Assembly: GCA_030267565.1 (NCBI GenBank)
Contig: BRXU01000004.1
Location: forward strand, 5,763,001 to 5,827,000
Source: Pleodorina starrii
Lineage: Eukaryota; Chlorophyta; Chlorophyceae; Chlamydomonadales; Volvocaceae
DNA length: 64,000 nt
Reading direction: 5' to 3'
The first letter of the stretch is position 1; every line of letters begins with the position of its first letter. Below are positions 10,901 through 22,261 of this stretch, in pieces. The notes under the pieces were generated by a model. That model did no database searches, was not told the DNA's origin, and worked only from the letters and a program-made list of their open reading frames with translations. The translations under genes and the position numbers were made by a program.

Positions 10901-13900
10901 TGTGCGTGGGGCTGATCGGAGGACTAGCGGGAGGCAGGGATGGAGGAAAAGAAGGAGGAGGAGGAGGAGGGGTGCCGGGTACTGCAAAAAGAGCGGGGTG
11001 AATCGTTGGCCTGCCGCGCGCCACTGCTCGGCCCGCGGTTTCGGAGGCCGTGCCGCCCCCGTCCCTGCATGGTAGCCCTCCATCGACTCTGCCATCCGCG
11101 ACCCCCTGCCCCCCTCCCCCCTTTCTCCCCCAGGCTGCACGACCTCCCTGCGGACATGCGGGTCCGTCTGAACGGCTCCTTCTCCAACATGACCTGGCTC
11201 ACCCACTGGGGCATCCACACCTTCCACCCGGTAGCCAACTGGTACCCCGCGCACCGGCCGGGCAAGGTGGGGGGCCCGGGGGGGGGGCGGGGGGATGGGG
11301 CGGGGCGGGGCGGCTGTGACGGGACAACAAGCGGAGGAGGAGAGGGAAGGGGACGAAGGGCACGGGGGAGGTCCCAGGGAGGTGCCGTCCCGAATCCCGA
11401 ACCAAACCGCATGTCGCATGTTCCCCGTGCCGTTGCGCACATCCGCCCTCCCCTTCCCCACCTCCCGTTTCGGTTGGGGGTCGGCACGGGTACCGACTCG
11501 GCTCGCAACCCCTTCCTGCGCCACCACCAGTACACCATTAGCCCGGCCCGGCCCCCAGCCCGGTGCCGGCCCGGGGTCCGCCCCGCCCCGCCCAGGCCCC
11601 CCGGGTTCCGTTCGCCAGCGCCACTTCCGGTCCGCTTCCGCGGGTGGGGCTCTCATCTTTGTTACCCCCCTCATACCCCCCCCCACCCGCTCCAGGATGT
11701 GGTCATCCCGGTAATGGTGACGCAGCAGGGCTTCCACTTGTCCCCTCTGAACCCGCGTGTGGAGGCCAAGGCGCGGCGGAGGAACCAGACGCTGGCGCGG
11801 CGGGGGACGTTCTTCTTCGCGGTAGGGGACACCCGGGGGGGTAGGGGACACCCGGGGGGGGGGACAGGCGGGGAGCGGGAGAGGGCAGCCCGGGTGGACG
11901 AGAGGGGCCTGGTCTAGCAAAGGTTGCGTGGTAGGGAGGTTGCGTGGGAGTGAGTGAGGGAGGGAGGGAGGGAGGGAGGGAGGGAGGGACGGAGGGAGGG
12001 AGGGACGGAGGGAGGGACGGAGGGAGGGAGGGAGGGAGGGAGGGAGGGAGGGAGGGAGGGAGGGAGGGAGGGAGGGAGGGAGGGAGGGAGGGAGGGAGGG
12101 AGCGCCGGGGATGGGACGTATATGTGGGGGCACCGGCGGCAGTGCGTTGCAGGGCTAAGCAGGGCCGGGCAGGGCCTTTTCCGGACGCTGTGGTTGGAAG
12201 GGCCTCGCAGCCGCGTTGGGCTCCTCCATCAGCGAGCCCCAGCAGACCAGCAGCAGCAGATCTGTCGGCGCGACTTGCGATTTGAGGCCGTCTTAACACA
12301 ACCCTCCGTCCATCCGCTCTGTCTTGAGCGCAGGGCCGCATCTGCGGTGACCGCAAGCCGCCCGACCCGATCACCGGAACCTGCTCGTCCAAGCGCCCCG
12401 ACTACAGCGGAGGCGTGCGGCAGCTGGTGGGTGGGACTGACGCCTGGATTGCCGCCTGGGGCTAGCCGACTGGGGCTGGCCGACTGGCTGGCAGCCTAGC
12501 TGGCTGGTTGGTTGACTAGCTGGCTGCGGCACATCTGCCCTCTTGTTGCGGCATGTGAACGTTGACCCGCAGCCGCCGCCGAGCTTCCGGGACCGCGTGC
12601 TGACGTTCGTCGGGGGGCGGCCATCGGCGGCTCTGCCCTCTCCCTCTCCTCCTCTACCTCCTCTCCCCCTCGCCCGCCCCCGCCCCCCACTCCCTGCTTC
12701 CTCGTCCCGCCCCGCCCCGCCCCACCCCGCCCCGCCAGGTGTATCTGCACCACCGCAACACGACGGGTTTCAAAGTGGTATCGGGGACAAAGACCTACTT
12801 CAAGGTAGGCCGGGGGGGAAGGGAGGACGGGGTTGACGGGGCGTAATAACGACGATACCGCAGCGGGAGGGAGGGAGGGAGGGTGGGAGGGCGGGGCATG
12901 TCCACGACTGGAGCGGGGCCAGGTGCACACGGGACACGAAACACGGCGGCAGCCAGGCAGAAGTGGGCCCGTGGAAGGTAAACGTTTAACCGCATGACGC
13001 ATCCGCGCAGCACTTCCCCACCCACAGATGTTGCTGTTGCCAGTTCTGACAGCTTAGAGGGCGGGATTTTTGGGAGTTTTTTTAGAGCAAGCACACGCAT
13101 ACCAGCTTTTCAGTCAGCTATGGACACTTCTACGTCGCTAATTTTACGATTGGTACACATGTCTACAACATCGCACCGCGCAAAATGCGGTGCGGCTTCG
13201 TCCGAGGCGGCTTGCAACACTTCCGACACCGACAAGATGCTGGGACGGCTCAACCGCGGGTCAAGCAGCAATGTCGGTAACGTTTGGGAATGGGTGGGAT
13301 AACTTTAACAGTTCCGGAGGTTCAGCGGCTGTCGCAGCTTTATCATCAACGTCCGCAGTGACTCATTATTTTATAAAGGAGCATATCACTCCCTGAATCC
13401 CCCACCCTTCGCCCTCCGCCCCCCGCCCTCCGCCACCCCGCCCTCGCCTCCTGCACAGGACATCTCCACCCACAAGTTCTGTCTGGCGCCTCTGGGGGGC
13501 GGTCACGGCAAGCGGCAGGTGCTGGTGACGCTGATGGGCTGCGTGCCGGTGCTGATCGGCGACGGCGTGTTGCAGCCCTTCGAGCCGGAGATCGACTGGA
13601 CGCGCTTCAGCCTCAGTGTGCCGGAGCGGGACATTCCCCTGCTGCCAGCCGTTCTGGCCAACGTGTCCCGGGAGCGACGGCTGGACATGCAGGTGCCCGG
13701 GGGGAGGTTAGGGGCAGGGAGATTAGGGGCGGGGAGATTAGGGGCGGGGAGATTAGGGGCGGGGAGATTAGGGGCGGGGAGATTAGGGGCGGGGAGATTA
13801 GGGGCGGGGAGATTAGGGGCGGGGAGATTAGGGGCGGGGAGATTAGGGGCGGGGAGGTTAGGGGCGGGGAGGCTAGGGGCGGGGAGGTTAGGGGCGGGGA

Positions 13901-16702
13901 GATTAGGAGGGGCGGGGAGATTAGGAGGGGCGGGGAGATTAGGGGCGGGGAGATTAGGGGCGGGGAGATTAGGGGCGGGGAGATTAGGGGCGGGGAGATT
14001 AGGGGCGGGGCGGGAAGTGGAGGGAAGTGGAGGGGAGGGAAGTGGAGGGGAGGGGTTGGGAGTGTGCATGGCGCATGCGCGCTCTACGGCGTGGTGTGTC
14101 GTGCCGTGTCGTCCGTCGTGCGGTGATGTGCTGAGAGCCGTGCTGTGCTGTGTGTGCTGTGGCCCGTGCTTGTTGAATGCCCCCATGCTGTGTGTCCTGC
14201 CTGCTTGGCGGCCGCCCAATTGTGCTGCTCCCCGGGAACGTGCCGCCTTGCAAAACCCCAACTCCCTGTCACAGTACTGATGCGTTCTTTCAGCTGCCTG
14301 CCCGGTCACTGTCACTGTCACTGTCCTGCGGTGCCTGTCCGGTCCCGTCCGGTCCAGTTCTGTGCTGTGCTGTGCTGTGTATTTGTGCTGCCGTACGGGT
14401 GGTGTCATGGTGCTCCGCGGCGGCCCTGTTGAGACGCACGTAATGCGCTCCTCCTGACACTCCCCGCCGCCGCTCTCCTGAGAGTTTGTCACGCTCGGCC
14501 GTCTCGGCTGTGTTTGGTTCCGTCCCCGGCCCCCCCTCGCCCCGCAGAGCCGGCTGCGTTGCGCGGCGCAGCACATGTTCTACAGCAGCAGCCTGGGAGC
14601 CATTCTGGGGGAAGACGGCAGATACGGTGAGAGAAGGAGGGAAAGGGCAGGAGAGCTGGAAAAGGGAGAAGTCTGGTGGGAACGTGGGGCTGGGATGGAA
14701 TGCCAGCTGAGGTGGAGCTCTTGCGCAGCCAACGACCAGCAGTCGCAGTATCGGTATCGGCATCGGCGTCGGGCGTGTCGACGTGCGGGGCATTCTTGTT
14801 ACGGCCTTACTGTTAGGGGCTGCAGAGCTTCGAGAGGGTGGGACCAGACCAGCGGGTCGTGCCCTGCGGTGCACTAGGGTGCAGCGCGGCGGCAGGGCAG
14901 GGATGGCTGGGGTGGCCTAACGGGATCTGGCGGGGAGGGCTCTGGCGGGGAGGGCTCTGGCGGGGAGGACTCTGGCGGGGAGGGTTCTGGCGGGGAGGAC
15001 TCTGGCGGGGAGGGTTCTGGCGGGGAGGGCTCTGGCGGGGAGGACTCTGGCGGGGAGGACTCTGGGGGCCTGATGGGATCTGGAGACTTGGGAGGGGTTT
15101 ACGGCGCTCGATGCAGCGTTGCTGGGGCGGCAGAGTTTTGAGTGCCGGCGGGTGGGAGCTGGCGGGAAAGAAGACCCGTCCGTCCACTGCATGGCAGTTC
15201 GGCAGCGGTGGCCCGGGGGAGGGGGAGGGGGAGGGGGAGGGGGCCGCCTGCGTGGGTTGCTTCCGTGGTTCGTTGTTTGCATGTCGCCCTCCCCTCCCCT
15301 CCCTCCCTCCCTCCCCTCCCTCCCTCCCTCCCCGGTTGAGCGGTAATCCTCATCGCCTCGCCTTAGCCCCTCACTCCCTCGCCTCCCTTGGTCATGACGC
15401 ACATCAAGCATCAGTACGTTCCGCGCCCAGTCTTTCACCCTTGACGCCCTTTCCCTTCCCGCCATTGTTAAATGGCATGGTCGGCTGGCTGGCTGGCTGG
15501 TGGGCTGATTGGCTTGCAGACGCGTTCGAGACGATCATTGAGATCCTCCGGATGATGAAGACGCATCCCGGCCTGCCGCCAGAGCAGTACGTCAAAGTGG
15601 ACGAGCGCTTCCGAAAATTTGTCGACTGCGACCTAGGTGCGTCGCTTTGCTCAGTAAGGGTGCCGAGGAAGGGAGGCGGCGGCGGTCCGTTGTCCACCCA
15701 CCCACCCACCCACCCACCCACTCAAAAAAGAGGAAGCCGGGCGCCAAGGCGCGGGGGCCCCCTTTCACAGGGCGAGCAGGGGCGCCAAGAGTTGTGAGCT
15801 CCTGAGTCAACGATGACGCAACCAAGTTACCCCCATCCACGCACTTCACGCCTGGGCATCGCTAAGAACCACCCACCTCCCCCACCTCCTCATCCCCCCG
15901 CCCCGCTCCGTACCCCTTTGCCTTTGTCCCTTGATGTACCTGCCTTTGCCTTCCTCGTCCTCTCCTCCTCGTTCTCCTTGCTCGCCCATCTTTTGGCGTT
16001 CCGCGCCCCATTTATCCTTGCTGCCTCGCTCTCCCTGCCCGCCCTCTTTTGCACTCGCGTCGCCGCCTGGTCTCGTCTCTTGGGAATCGTGTGCGTCTGC
16101 GTGCGTGCCTGCCTGTCGCCCTGCCTCTTTTCTTCCTTCGCCATCGCCATTACCCACACCCTTTTCCTGCGCTCCCCGCCCGATTCGATTTTTCCACTGA
16201 GCGCTGGTGAATCAACACTTTGTTTGGGTCCTGTTGTCTGGCCGCTGGGTGATGTAGTTTTGCTGTCACGCGTACCCTTGGGTCTTGCGGTTACCGGTAA
16301 TCTGGCGGGGCGACGCGGTCGCTCTGCGTTTCCGGTCGGTCATGGTAAGGTTACAGCTCACAGGTACGGTGTCGGTAAGCCTTGCCCCTGGGTTCAGGGT
16401 CCGCTCGCGAACGCCGTCTCCGTCCCTTCGCTGCGGTATCCTGTTCTTACCGGCCTCCCTCCCCCACCCCACCTCCCCCCATACACTTAATCACACATGG
16501 ACGCACGCGCGCAGGCGGCCCCGACCCCCGCATGCTGTGCAATCAAGGAGATGAGCGGCAGTACCCCGACATGCCCACCTGCGGCGAGTGCCACCGCAAG
16601 GTGGTGCACCAGCGCACCGGCAGCACCTTTTACGCCTGGGCGGGCGGCATGGCCTGTTGCAGCGAGCTGGACATGACGCAGTGCGCGCGGGCGTGGCCCT
16701 GA
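7947..16702 (+). CDS. EGF-domain exostosin-family glycosyltransferase (GT47), paralogue 1
   Basis: Twelve exons: 7947-8185, 8519-8694, 9638-9770, 10261-10503, 11134-11266, 11696-11821, 12334-12426, 12739-12804, 13459-13692, 14548-14626, 15520-15636 and 16515-16702, about 608 residues. Residues 1-23 form a hydrophobic signal or anchor (SLLLLACVIVVTV). Two EGF-like modules follow: Cys64 to about Cys93 (CPPGCNVKGVC, CDCPRHFTGPSC), and about 119-147 (CFNSCNQRGRC, CHCQPGYWGMDC). The exostosin region starts at LKIYVYELPP (about 167). Its C-terminal half has FCLAP, MGCVPVLIGDGVLQPFE and DWTRFS (about 410-453), the usual nucleotide-sugar-binding end of GT47 enzymes. A Cys-rich tail closes the protein. 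GT47 enzymes are secretory-pathway inverting transferases; the acceptor is unknown. The exon 3 donor (GTACG) is non-consensus and the least certain junction. Confidence 0.85.
9131..9260. repeat. G-rich minisatellite in intron 2 of GT47 paralogue 1
   Basis: About four degenerate copies of a roughly 28-base unit alternate GAGGGCCCGGGGGGCG and TTGGGGGCCCGGGG. The tract lies inside the large intron between the second EGF exon and the exostosin start. No coding is supported. Confidence 0.7.
10021..10257. repeat. (CCCT)n tract followed by CCTGC-type repeats before exon 4 of GT47 paralogue 1
   Basis: A perfect CCCT tetranucleotide run of about 80 bases is followed by a second polypyrimidine block with units such as CCCCTGCCT. 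This leads directly into the acceptor at 10260, giving an unusually long polypyrimidine tract. Confidence 0.9.
10516..10603. repeat. Near-perfect hairpin, 36-bp arms and 16-base loop, in intron 4 of GT47 paralogue 1
   Basis: The left arm 10516-10551 and the reverse complement of the right arm 10568-10603 agree at 34 of 36 positions. The A-rich loop is 10552-10567. It starts 13 bases after the exon 4 donor. The 5' end of the arm reads CAGGCATGC and the loop-proximal end reads CCCCTAAGCCAA. No target-site duplication is obvious. It could be a short foldback element or a microRNA-like precursor. Confidence 0.9.
11950..12102. repeat. (GGGA)n microsatellite in intron 6 of GT47 paralogue 1
   Basis: About 37 tetranucleotide units of GGGA occur, with occasional GGGACGGA variants in the first third. 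The + strand is a long polypurine tract. Confidence 0.95.
13700..14010. repeat. 15-bp minisatellite GGGGCGGGGAGATTA in intron 9 of GT47 paralogue 1
   Basis: About 20 head-to-tail copies begin within 10 bases of the exon 9 donor. Some units carry G for A in the GATTA part, and two carry an extra GGAG. It has guanine runs every few bases and so has G-quadruplex potential. Confidence 0.95.
14928..15066. repeat. 15-bp minisatellite TCTGGCGGGGAGGAC in intron 10 of GT47 paralogue 1
   Basis: About nine copies occur, alternating GGAC, GGGC and GGGT at the variable end. The unit length equals that of the minisatellite in intron 9 and shares its GCGGGGAG core. Confidence 0.93.
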
Positions 16703-17308
16703 ACGAACCGGGACAGCCTGGATGGATGGATGGATGGACCCCAGAGGATCACCGATGTGGACGGCACACACCGACACACCGACTGACTGACCGACCGACC
16801 GACTGACCGACCGACCGAGCTACACACCGACTGACTGACCGGAGCGGGCGTAGCAGATGACGGGCCGGGGGCAGAAGTGCTGTAGTCCTGGAGCTGGGGG
16901 GCAGGGGGCAAGGGGATGGGGTGGAGGGTAGCAGGGCGTGCGGGGCGTGCAATGTGAGGCCCCGTGCCCGGCGTGCGTGTGAGGGAAGGGAGGGCGGTGC
17001 GGGGCCGCGGATTTAAGCCGCCCCTCGCACAATTACGCCGGTGGGACGAGACAACCGCCTCTGAATAAAACATCCGTACAAACGGTCAATCGCGCTCCTC
17101 CGCCGAACGCGGGGCTTTGAGCGCCATGCATTACTGGCTGCCGCTGCCCACAGGCGTATGTTCGCAGCTTTGGCTGCGCTGCAAGCCCAGGCTCGTCGGT
17201 TACGGCGGTTACGGCATGACCCAGCACTTGACCCAACGAGCCGAGGGAACGCTGTAGATTAGCTGTTTATGAGGACAAGTAAGGGCCTCCGGCAGTCCCG
17301 CTTTTGGT

Positions 17309-17313
17309 GTAAG
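17309..17313 (+). terminator. Candidate TGTAA polyadenylation signal of GT47 paralogue 1
   Basis: TGTAA is the established polyadenylation signal of volvocine algae. This one lies about 605 bases after the stop at 16702, a plausible 3'-UTR length for this group. Choosing it over a signal elsewhere is inference. Confidence 0.3.
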
Positions 17314-17611
17314 CAGGCCGTGTGTAGCGGACCAGCGCAAGCAACGCATAAACCGAGGCATCGGGAATAGGGAGAGGTAGGTAGTCAGTTGCCCTTTATC
17401 CAGGAGGTACATGTGCGGTCAGGGTATGGCTCCAAAAACACGTCCTAAACACGGATGCAAGCTTGCAAGGCCCAACACATTAGATAGGACCGCATGTCCG
17501 CGCGACAACGTGAAGCTTATAAGCGGGCTCCATCATCAGGGGTCGTCCAACACCAGCACCTCGCTCGCGACACACACAAGCAAAGGCACGGACTGTGTAC
17601 ATTGCAGAGAC

Positions 17612-18290
17612 GTTCGGGGTTGTTCGGGATCTGTTCGGGATCCGTTCGGGGTCGTTCGGGATCCGTTCGGGGTCGTTCGGGCTCCGTTCGGGGTCGTTCG
17701 GGATCCGTTCGGGGTCGTTCGGGATCCGTTCGGGGTCGTTCGGGGTCGTTCGGGATCCGTTCGGGATCGTGCGGGATCCGATCGTGGTCGTTCGGGGTCG
17801 TTCGGGATCCGTTCGGGGTCGTTCGGGATCCGTTCGGGGTCGTTCGGGGTCGTTCGGGATCCGTTCGGGTTCGTTCGGGATCCGTTCGGGGTCGTTCGGA
17901 ATCCGGTTTGGGTCGTTCGGGATCCGTTCGGGTTCGTTCGGGATCCGTTCGGGTTCGTTCGGGATCCGTTCGGGGTCGTTCGGGGTCGTTCGGGATCGTT
18001 CGGGATCCGTTCGGGGTCGTTCGGGATTCGTTCGGGATCCGTTCGGGGTCATTCGGGGTAGTTCGGGATCCGTTCGGGGTCGTTCGGCATCCGTTCGGGG
18101 TCGTTCGGGATCCGTTCGGGGTCGTTCGGCATCCGTTCGGGGTCGTTCGGCATCCGTTCGGGGTCGTTCGGGCTCCGTTCGGGGTCGTTCGGGATTCGTT
18201 CGGGATCCGTTCGGGATCCGTTCGGGGTCGTTCGGGGTCGTTTGGGATCCGTTCGGGGTCGTTCGGGATCCGTTCGGGGTCGTTCGGGGC
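17612..18290. repeat. 21-bp satellite (TTCGGGATCCG + TTCGGGGTCG)
   Basis: About 32 units alternate an 11-mer TTCGGGATCCG and a 10-mer TTCGGGGTCG, with scattered variants (TTCGGCATCCG, TTCGGGTTCG, TTCGGGATTCG). It lies in the spacer between the paralogues. Open frames on both strands (NDPERIP-type peptides) follow from the periodicity and are not genes. Confidence 0.96.
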
Positions 18291-18883
18291 AGGCAGAGAG
18301 CACAAACCACTCGCGACAAGTGAGCGAGCAAAGTGTGCAGACTGCGTGTACAGGCAAGCAACGAAGTCCGTGCATAGGCGCGCGCCAGGCCCGGCCACCC
18401 CTGGGCCGTGCAACGTACGATCGCGGCGCCACAGCGGAGCACAAACTATATACCTGACTGGCGTGTGTCGGTGCGCTAACAAGCACAACCCACAGCTGTA
18501 CACTGCCGCCCAGCACCACGCCCCAAGGAAAGCCGTGAAACCCCCAGTGCCCATGCACAGGCGAGCACGCCCTCTCCCAGCGCCGACCCTTTCCCAGATC
18601 AGAAAGGTGATGCCCCCAACCTCGGTCCTCGCGCAGCATATGAAAATAGCATTCATTGTCCCCGGACAGACGTACATTCCGCGCCGCATTTCGGCTACCG
18701 TACATCTCAACGTGACAGACGGCCACTTTGCTCACGGGGCCCACTCCCCGGGCACCAGCGGACTCGGTTCGATTGCACCACGTTGTCAGAGCCCCAGAGG
18801 CGTTCTCGCTTAGGCAGCGGGCATCCAGCAGTTCCCTAAGTCCCGAGCAATCAACTCCACCCGGATTTCACGGGGCTACGCAA

Positions 18884-18906
18884 CCCCAACCATGTAACAA
18901 ACACAC
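18884..18906 (+). mobile_element. Retroelement-type 3' end (CCAACC-TGTAA-AC tail)
   Basis: A 23-base stretch containing CATGTAACAAACACAC is identical to the 3' terminus of the LINE copies ending at 46485 and 52660. The roughly 20 bases before it are also similar (GGGGC, ACGCA). It looks like the 3' end of a related, largely decayed LINE copy. The 5' limit cannot be seen. Confidence 0.45.
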
Positions 18907-20202
18907 TCTGGGTGAGGATGCGCCACATGGCCCGTGCCCCTTCGATGTCTTGTTGGAGCTTTGAAAGACCTGACCCCCTCAGGGCCTATTGGCTCGCTAG
19001 GAGGACATCTTGCGTCATATGCAGGTTGACCTGCGCGCGTTGTCGCGCTTGTTGTATGACGTTGTCCAACAATGCATCCTCGAGTCCTCTCCCGTCCGGC
19101 AATCGCGCGAGAGAGCGTGCTCGCACGTTCTGAACTGCAACTAACCCGCAGCAGGCCCGTCTTCGTCACCACGCGCTGCCGGGCTGCGGCCAGGCTGTGC
19201 GTGCGTGAGACTTGTTATACGTCACGCTTTCTTGCAGCCTAGTGCGAGCGCAGTCATGTTCGCTCCATCGGAAGCACGGGTGAATTGCGTGTCCTAAGCT
19301 CCTAACGCTTCTATCCTCCAGGCCGTGCGTCGCTGTGTAGCCGTTACTCTCGCGCAGTCGCACTGCTTTACGATTGCCCTCCGTGGTTCCTCATTCACTC
19401 GTATTTAGGCGTTGCGATACTGGAACGTGGTGCCTCGCCCTGGGCAAGTGCTGTGCTGTTATGATGGTCGTTGGCGACCGTTGCCGTTTTGGTAGTCACG
19501 AGGGCCAAGATGTCGCGCAGCCCTGCCCTGCCCGGCGGTTTGTGTGCCATCTGTTATCATTCCTGTAAGCATACTCGTTACATGCATTTAATACCCGTTT
19601 CACTGTCCCGCTCGACCCCAGCTCCCATTGCCCTCGTCCAAGGTCTGCTCTCGTGGACATGGCAATCGCAACGCATGGCAACATGTCCATTTATTTATGT
19701 GTGCTCTTTCCTCAGACGGGGTTGCGTTCTGGTGGTCGTTGGTGGCCGTTTCATTTCATGTCGTCACGAGGGCGCTTATGTCGCCCAGCCCAGCCCTGGC
19801 CGAACTGTTTTGTGCTTTCCGTTCCTCATCCTGTTCCGTCTCATCACAGGCAGTCTGAGGTGTGCCGTGAGCACTTCCGAAGCCCTTTCGCGTTGCGCGT
19901 ACCTTCCTGGTACTGCTTTTTACCGCTGTACGGGTCCCACGTCCTGGGTCCCATGTACTGGGTCCCACGCTGTACCCAGGGACATAAACCTCTTTTGGTT
20001 CTTAGAACCAAAATCGGTAACTATACAATGGAGGACAGATTGACTGTAGACTGGCACCGATTCAAGGCGCTGCAGGCGAGGGACATTGTCGTCGCCGTGC
20101 GGCCGAGCCAGACGCAAAGACAATCGTTACGTCTACGAGCCAATCCAATAGAAGAACAGCCAATATCACGCAAGCCGCCTGGCCGTAGCAGCATCGGCGC
20201 CA

Positions 20203-20511
20203 ATGCGCAACCCGGCAGACAACCCCGCGGTGCGGCAATCCAAGGACCCGCATGCGCGCTTCAAGGCGCACGCAAGAACGCCGCCAACGCGTATGCGTAA
20301 AGACGCGGCCCGCTATGTCCCCGTTTCCGACAACTTTGACTTGAGCCTGTTCGCGTCCTGCAACAACCCCCGGACAGCCGACCGCATGGACGAGCACTAC
20401 ATTCGCAAGCACGCCGCTCTGGGGCCCATGGGGTACAACACGCTGAAAGGGGCCCCAAGGAGGTGTGCATCGATCCACGCGCGAATCGCCAAAGGCGCCA
20501 CGCGCATATAG
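20203..20511 (+). other. Unrecognised 102-codon open frame
   Basis: A basic peptide (includes DNFDLSLFASCNNPRTADR and KHAALGPMGYNTLKG) with a more protein-like composition than the repeat-derived frames around it. I do not recognise a family. It could be an exon, a decayed transposon fragment or chance. No splice partners or promoter could be assigned. Confidence 0.15.
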
Positions 20512-21565
20512 GCATGGAGCGCATATGCGGTATAACTGCGTTGATGGAGTTGGCTGACTCGGCGTCAGTGGCTGGTGGCACTGACTGAACTAGGGCCACC
20601 TGCTGGGATGCAACGCACGGGCTGAAGTACAGACGATGGGGAGCATGCAGCACGCTCAAGGGCCGAGTCCCGAGCCAGCTGCTTCCCGCCTGAAGGCACG
20701 TACGCCTTGCGCCCCGAGCGACCGGCCTACGCCTTATAAACAAAGAATGAACGAGCCCCGCCCTCATTGGACCCCACAAACAGCGGCTTCACCCGCTGTT
20801 TTCCGTTGCCGAAAGGTGCGCGAGTGTGTTTCGGAGATGTTGTGGAGGTTGCGGGTCTCGTGCTGCGCTGTGCTGGAATGGGCGATGCGGCTGCCGGGCA
20901 TGTGGGCTGGTGGGCGTCTTCACTCAGGAGTCTTGGCCCCCTGATGCGCGATGCAACCGCCGAGAACTGGTTCTTGGCTTGCAGCCTTGCACCTGATTTT
21001 AGTGGGGGGGGGAGAGCCTGTAAAGCGCAGGTTACCGGCACCTTGCGCGGTGCTGGGAACGACGACTTTGCATTGCCCTACACAGCACGTGCCTCCGTCG
21101 TATGGGGTGGACGCCGTCGTACGTATGTGACGTCAAACTGGCGCCATAGTGTGGTGCGAACTAATGCCGCCTGCTCGTCCCTACCTCTCGCCTTGCCTGT
21201 GCACCTATTCATGTCATGATGTTGGATAGACACCCTTGCTTCCTGTCCCAATTAATCCGCCGTCCACGCCATACGTCAACCGCTCCTCCTTTTTTGTCTG
21301 ACTGGCAGCCGGGTTGTCTGACTGGTCGGCTCATTGGCCGTGTGGCTCCGCAACGCCTCTCCACCACGAACAATGCAGAAAAAATGGCACAATTCGTATT
21401 CTCAAGTCGCGACGCGTAGTGCGCGAGTGCAAGTGTCGTCGCAACTGGCGCAACCTACGCCATGGTCAATGTACGCCCACGCCCACTCGCCGCGCAGGGC
21501 AATGAACAACGCCCACCTTGGTTCTCACGCGGAATGTAACAAATGAGGCTTATTAGTTAGGAAGT

Positions 21566-21889
21566 GTGGCATTAGCGGGCCACGCTTTTCTTTTACTGCA
21601 TAAGATTCGTGTTATTCCTTTTGGTAGTAACATCTCTGCTTTGGCACAGGTAATATTGCAAAACTCCAAGCTGCGTGAAGATGAATTGAGCCACGCCCGC
21701 CTTTTGAAGGACTTCGACGGTGCTTCGCGCGACCTGAGCGGACGCGAAATACGCTTGCTCTACACGCGGCACAGGAAGCTCGCACCTAATAACGCATTTA
21801 AACTAACGTTGTGGAACAAATTATGGAAAGTGAATAGAGGGAAGGCCCAGTTGATTGACGCACAGCGAGGACAGAGTTACAGAAAGTAG
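21566..21889 (+). other. Unrecognised open frame of about 107 codons upstream of GT47 paralogue 2
   Basis: Includes LREDELSHARLLKDFDG, GREIRLLYTRHRKLAP and LTLWNKLWKVNRGKAQLID. Composition is mixed, without repeats, in a stretch less GC-rich than the genes. I recognise no domain. It could be a remnant of a mobile element or a short gene exon; its position just upstream of the next gene suggests no functional link. Confidence 0.2.
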
Positions 21890-21957
21890 TACGGAGGCAC
21901 ACAGTTTACAGAAAGTATGGCGATTACATAAGCTGCTGCCTATAGTCAGAAAGAACT

Positions 21958-21985
21958 GACGTTGAATCAGATTTGATTCAACGTC
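21958..21985. repeat. Perfect hairpin, 12-bp arms, 4-base loop
   Basis: GACGTTGAATCA is followed by GATT and the exact reverse complement TGATTCAACGTC. It lies about 280 bases before the start of GT47 paralogue 2, in AT-richer sequence. It could be a regulatory palindrome, a transcript 3' end or a small element remnant. Confidence 0.9.
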
Positions 21986-22261
21986 GATTTATCCTATGTG
22001 ATTAAGCTAACAAGTACAGCAAAGTCAAGTTGATGCCGTGTTATGTCGTAACAATTTCCTTATGGAGTTCTTGGCTCCAAACTTTATTTCATAATTGACC
22101 GAAATAATAATTAGGTTCATACACTTGTGAAGGATCAAGTATTAACACTTTACCAAGATAAGGTACCGCGCCCGACTTAAGCCTGTCACATCCCGACGGC
22201 TGAGCCCTTGCTGGCTCTTCCTTACTTATCCTGGATGATATAACCCATATTAGATATCAGT

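Larger units (their letters stand above)
16703..22261. other. Spacer between the two GT47 paralogues
   Basis: A 5.5-kb spacer with no recognised gene. It begins with GGAT and GACTGACC micro-repeats (about 16720-16835). A TGTAA candidate polyadenylation signal for the upstream gene lies at 17309-17313. A 21-bp satellite follows (17612-18290), then a retroelement-like 3' end near 18884-18906. A diverged direct duplication of about 110 bases lies at about 19455-19570 and 19725-19830. Two short open frames without recognisable family features occur at 20203-20511 and 21566-21889. A perfect 12-bp hairpin lies close to the next gene. Confidence 0.55.

Noticed and set aside
13503..14576. 357-codon minus-strand frame with LPAPN repeats
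   Set aside because: It is antisense to exon 9 of GT47 paralogue 1 and to the 15-bp minisatellite; the repeat length is a multiple of three, so it stays open automatically.
17480..18710. Long minus-strand frames rich in NDPERIP repeats
   Set aside because: They are the translation of the 21-bp satellite. Equally long frames exist in other phases and on the other strand, so this is periodicity and not a repeat protein.
19455..20043. 190-codon plus-strand frame in the spacer between paralogues
   Set aside because: It spans both copies of a diverged direct duplication and lacks any recognisable motif. Alternative frames of similar length overlap it, so there is no basis for calling a gene.
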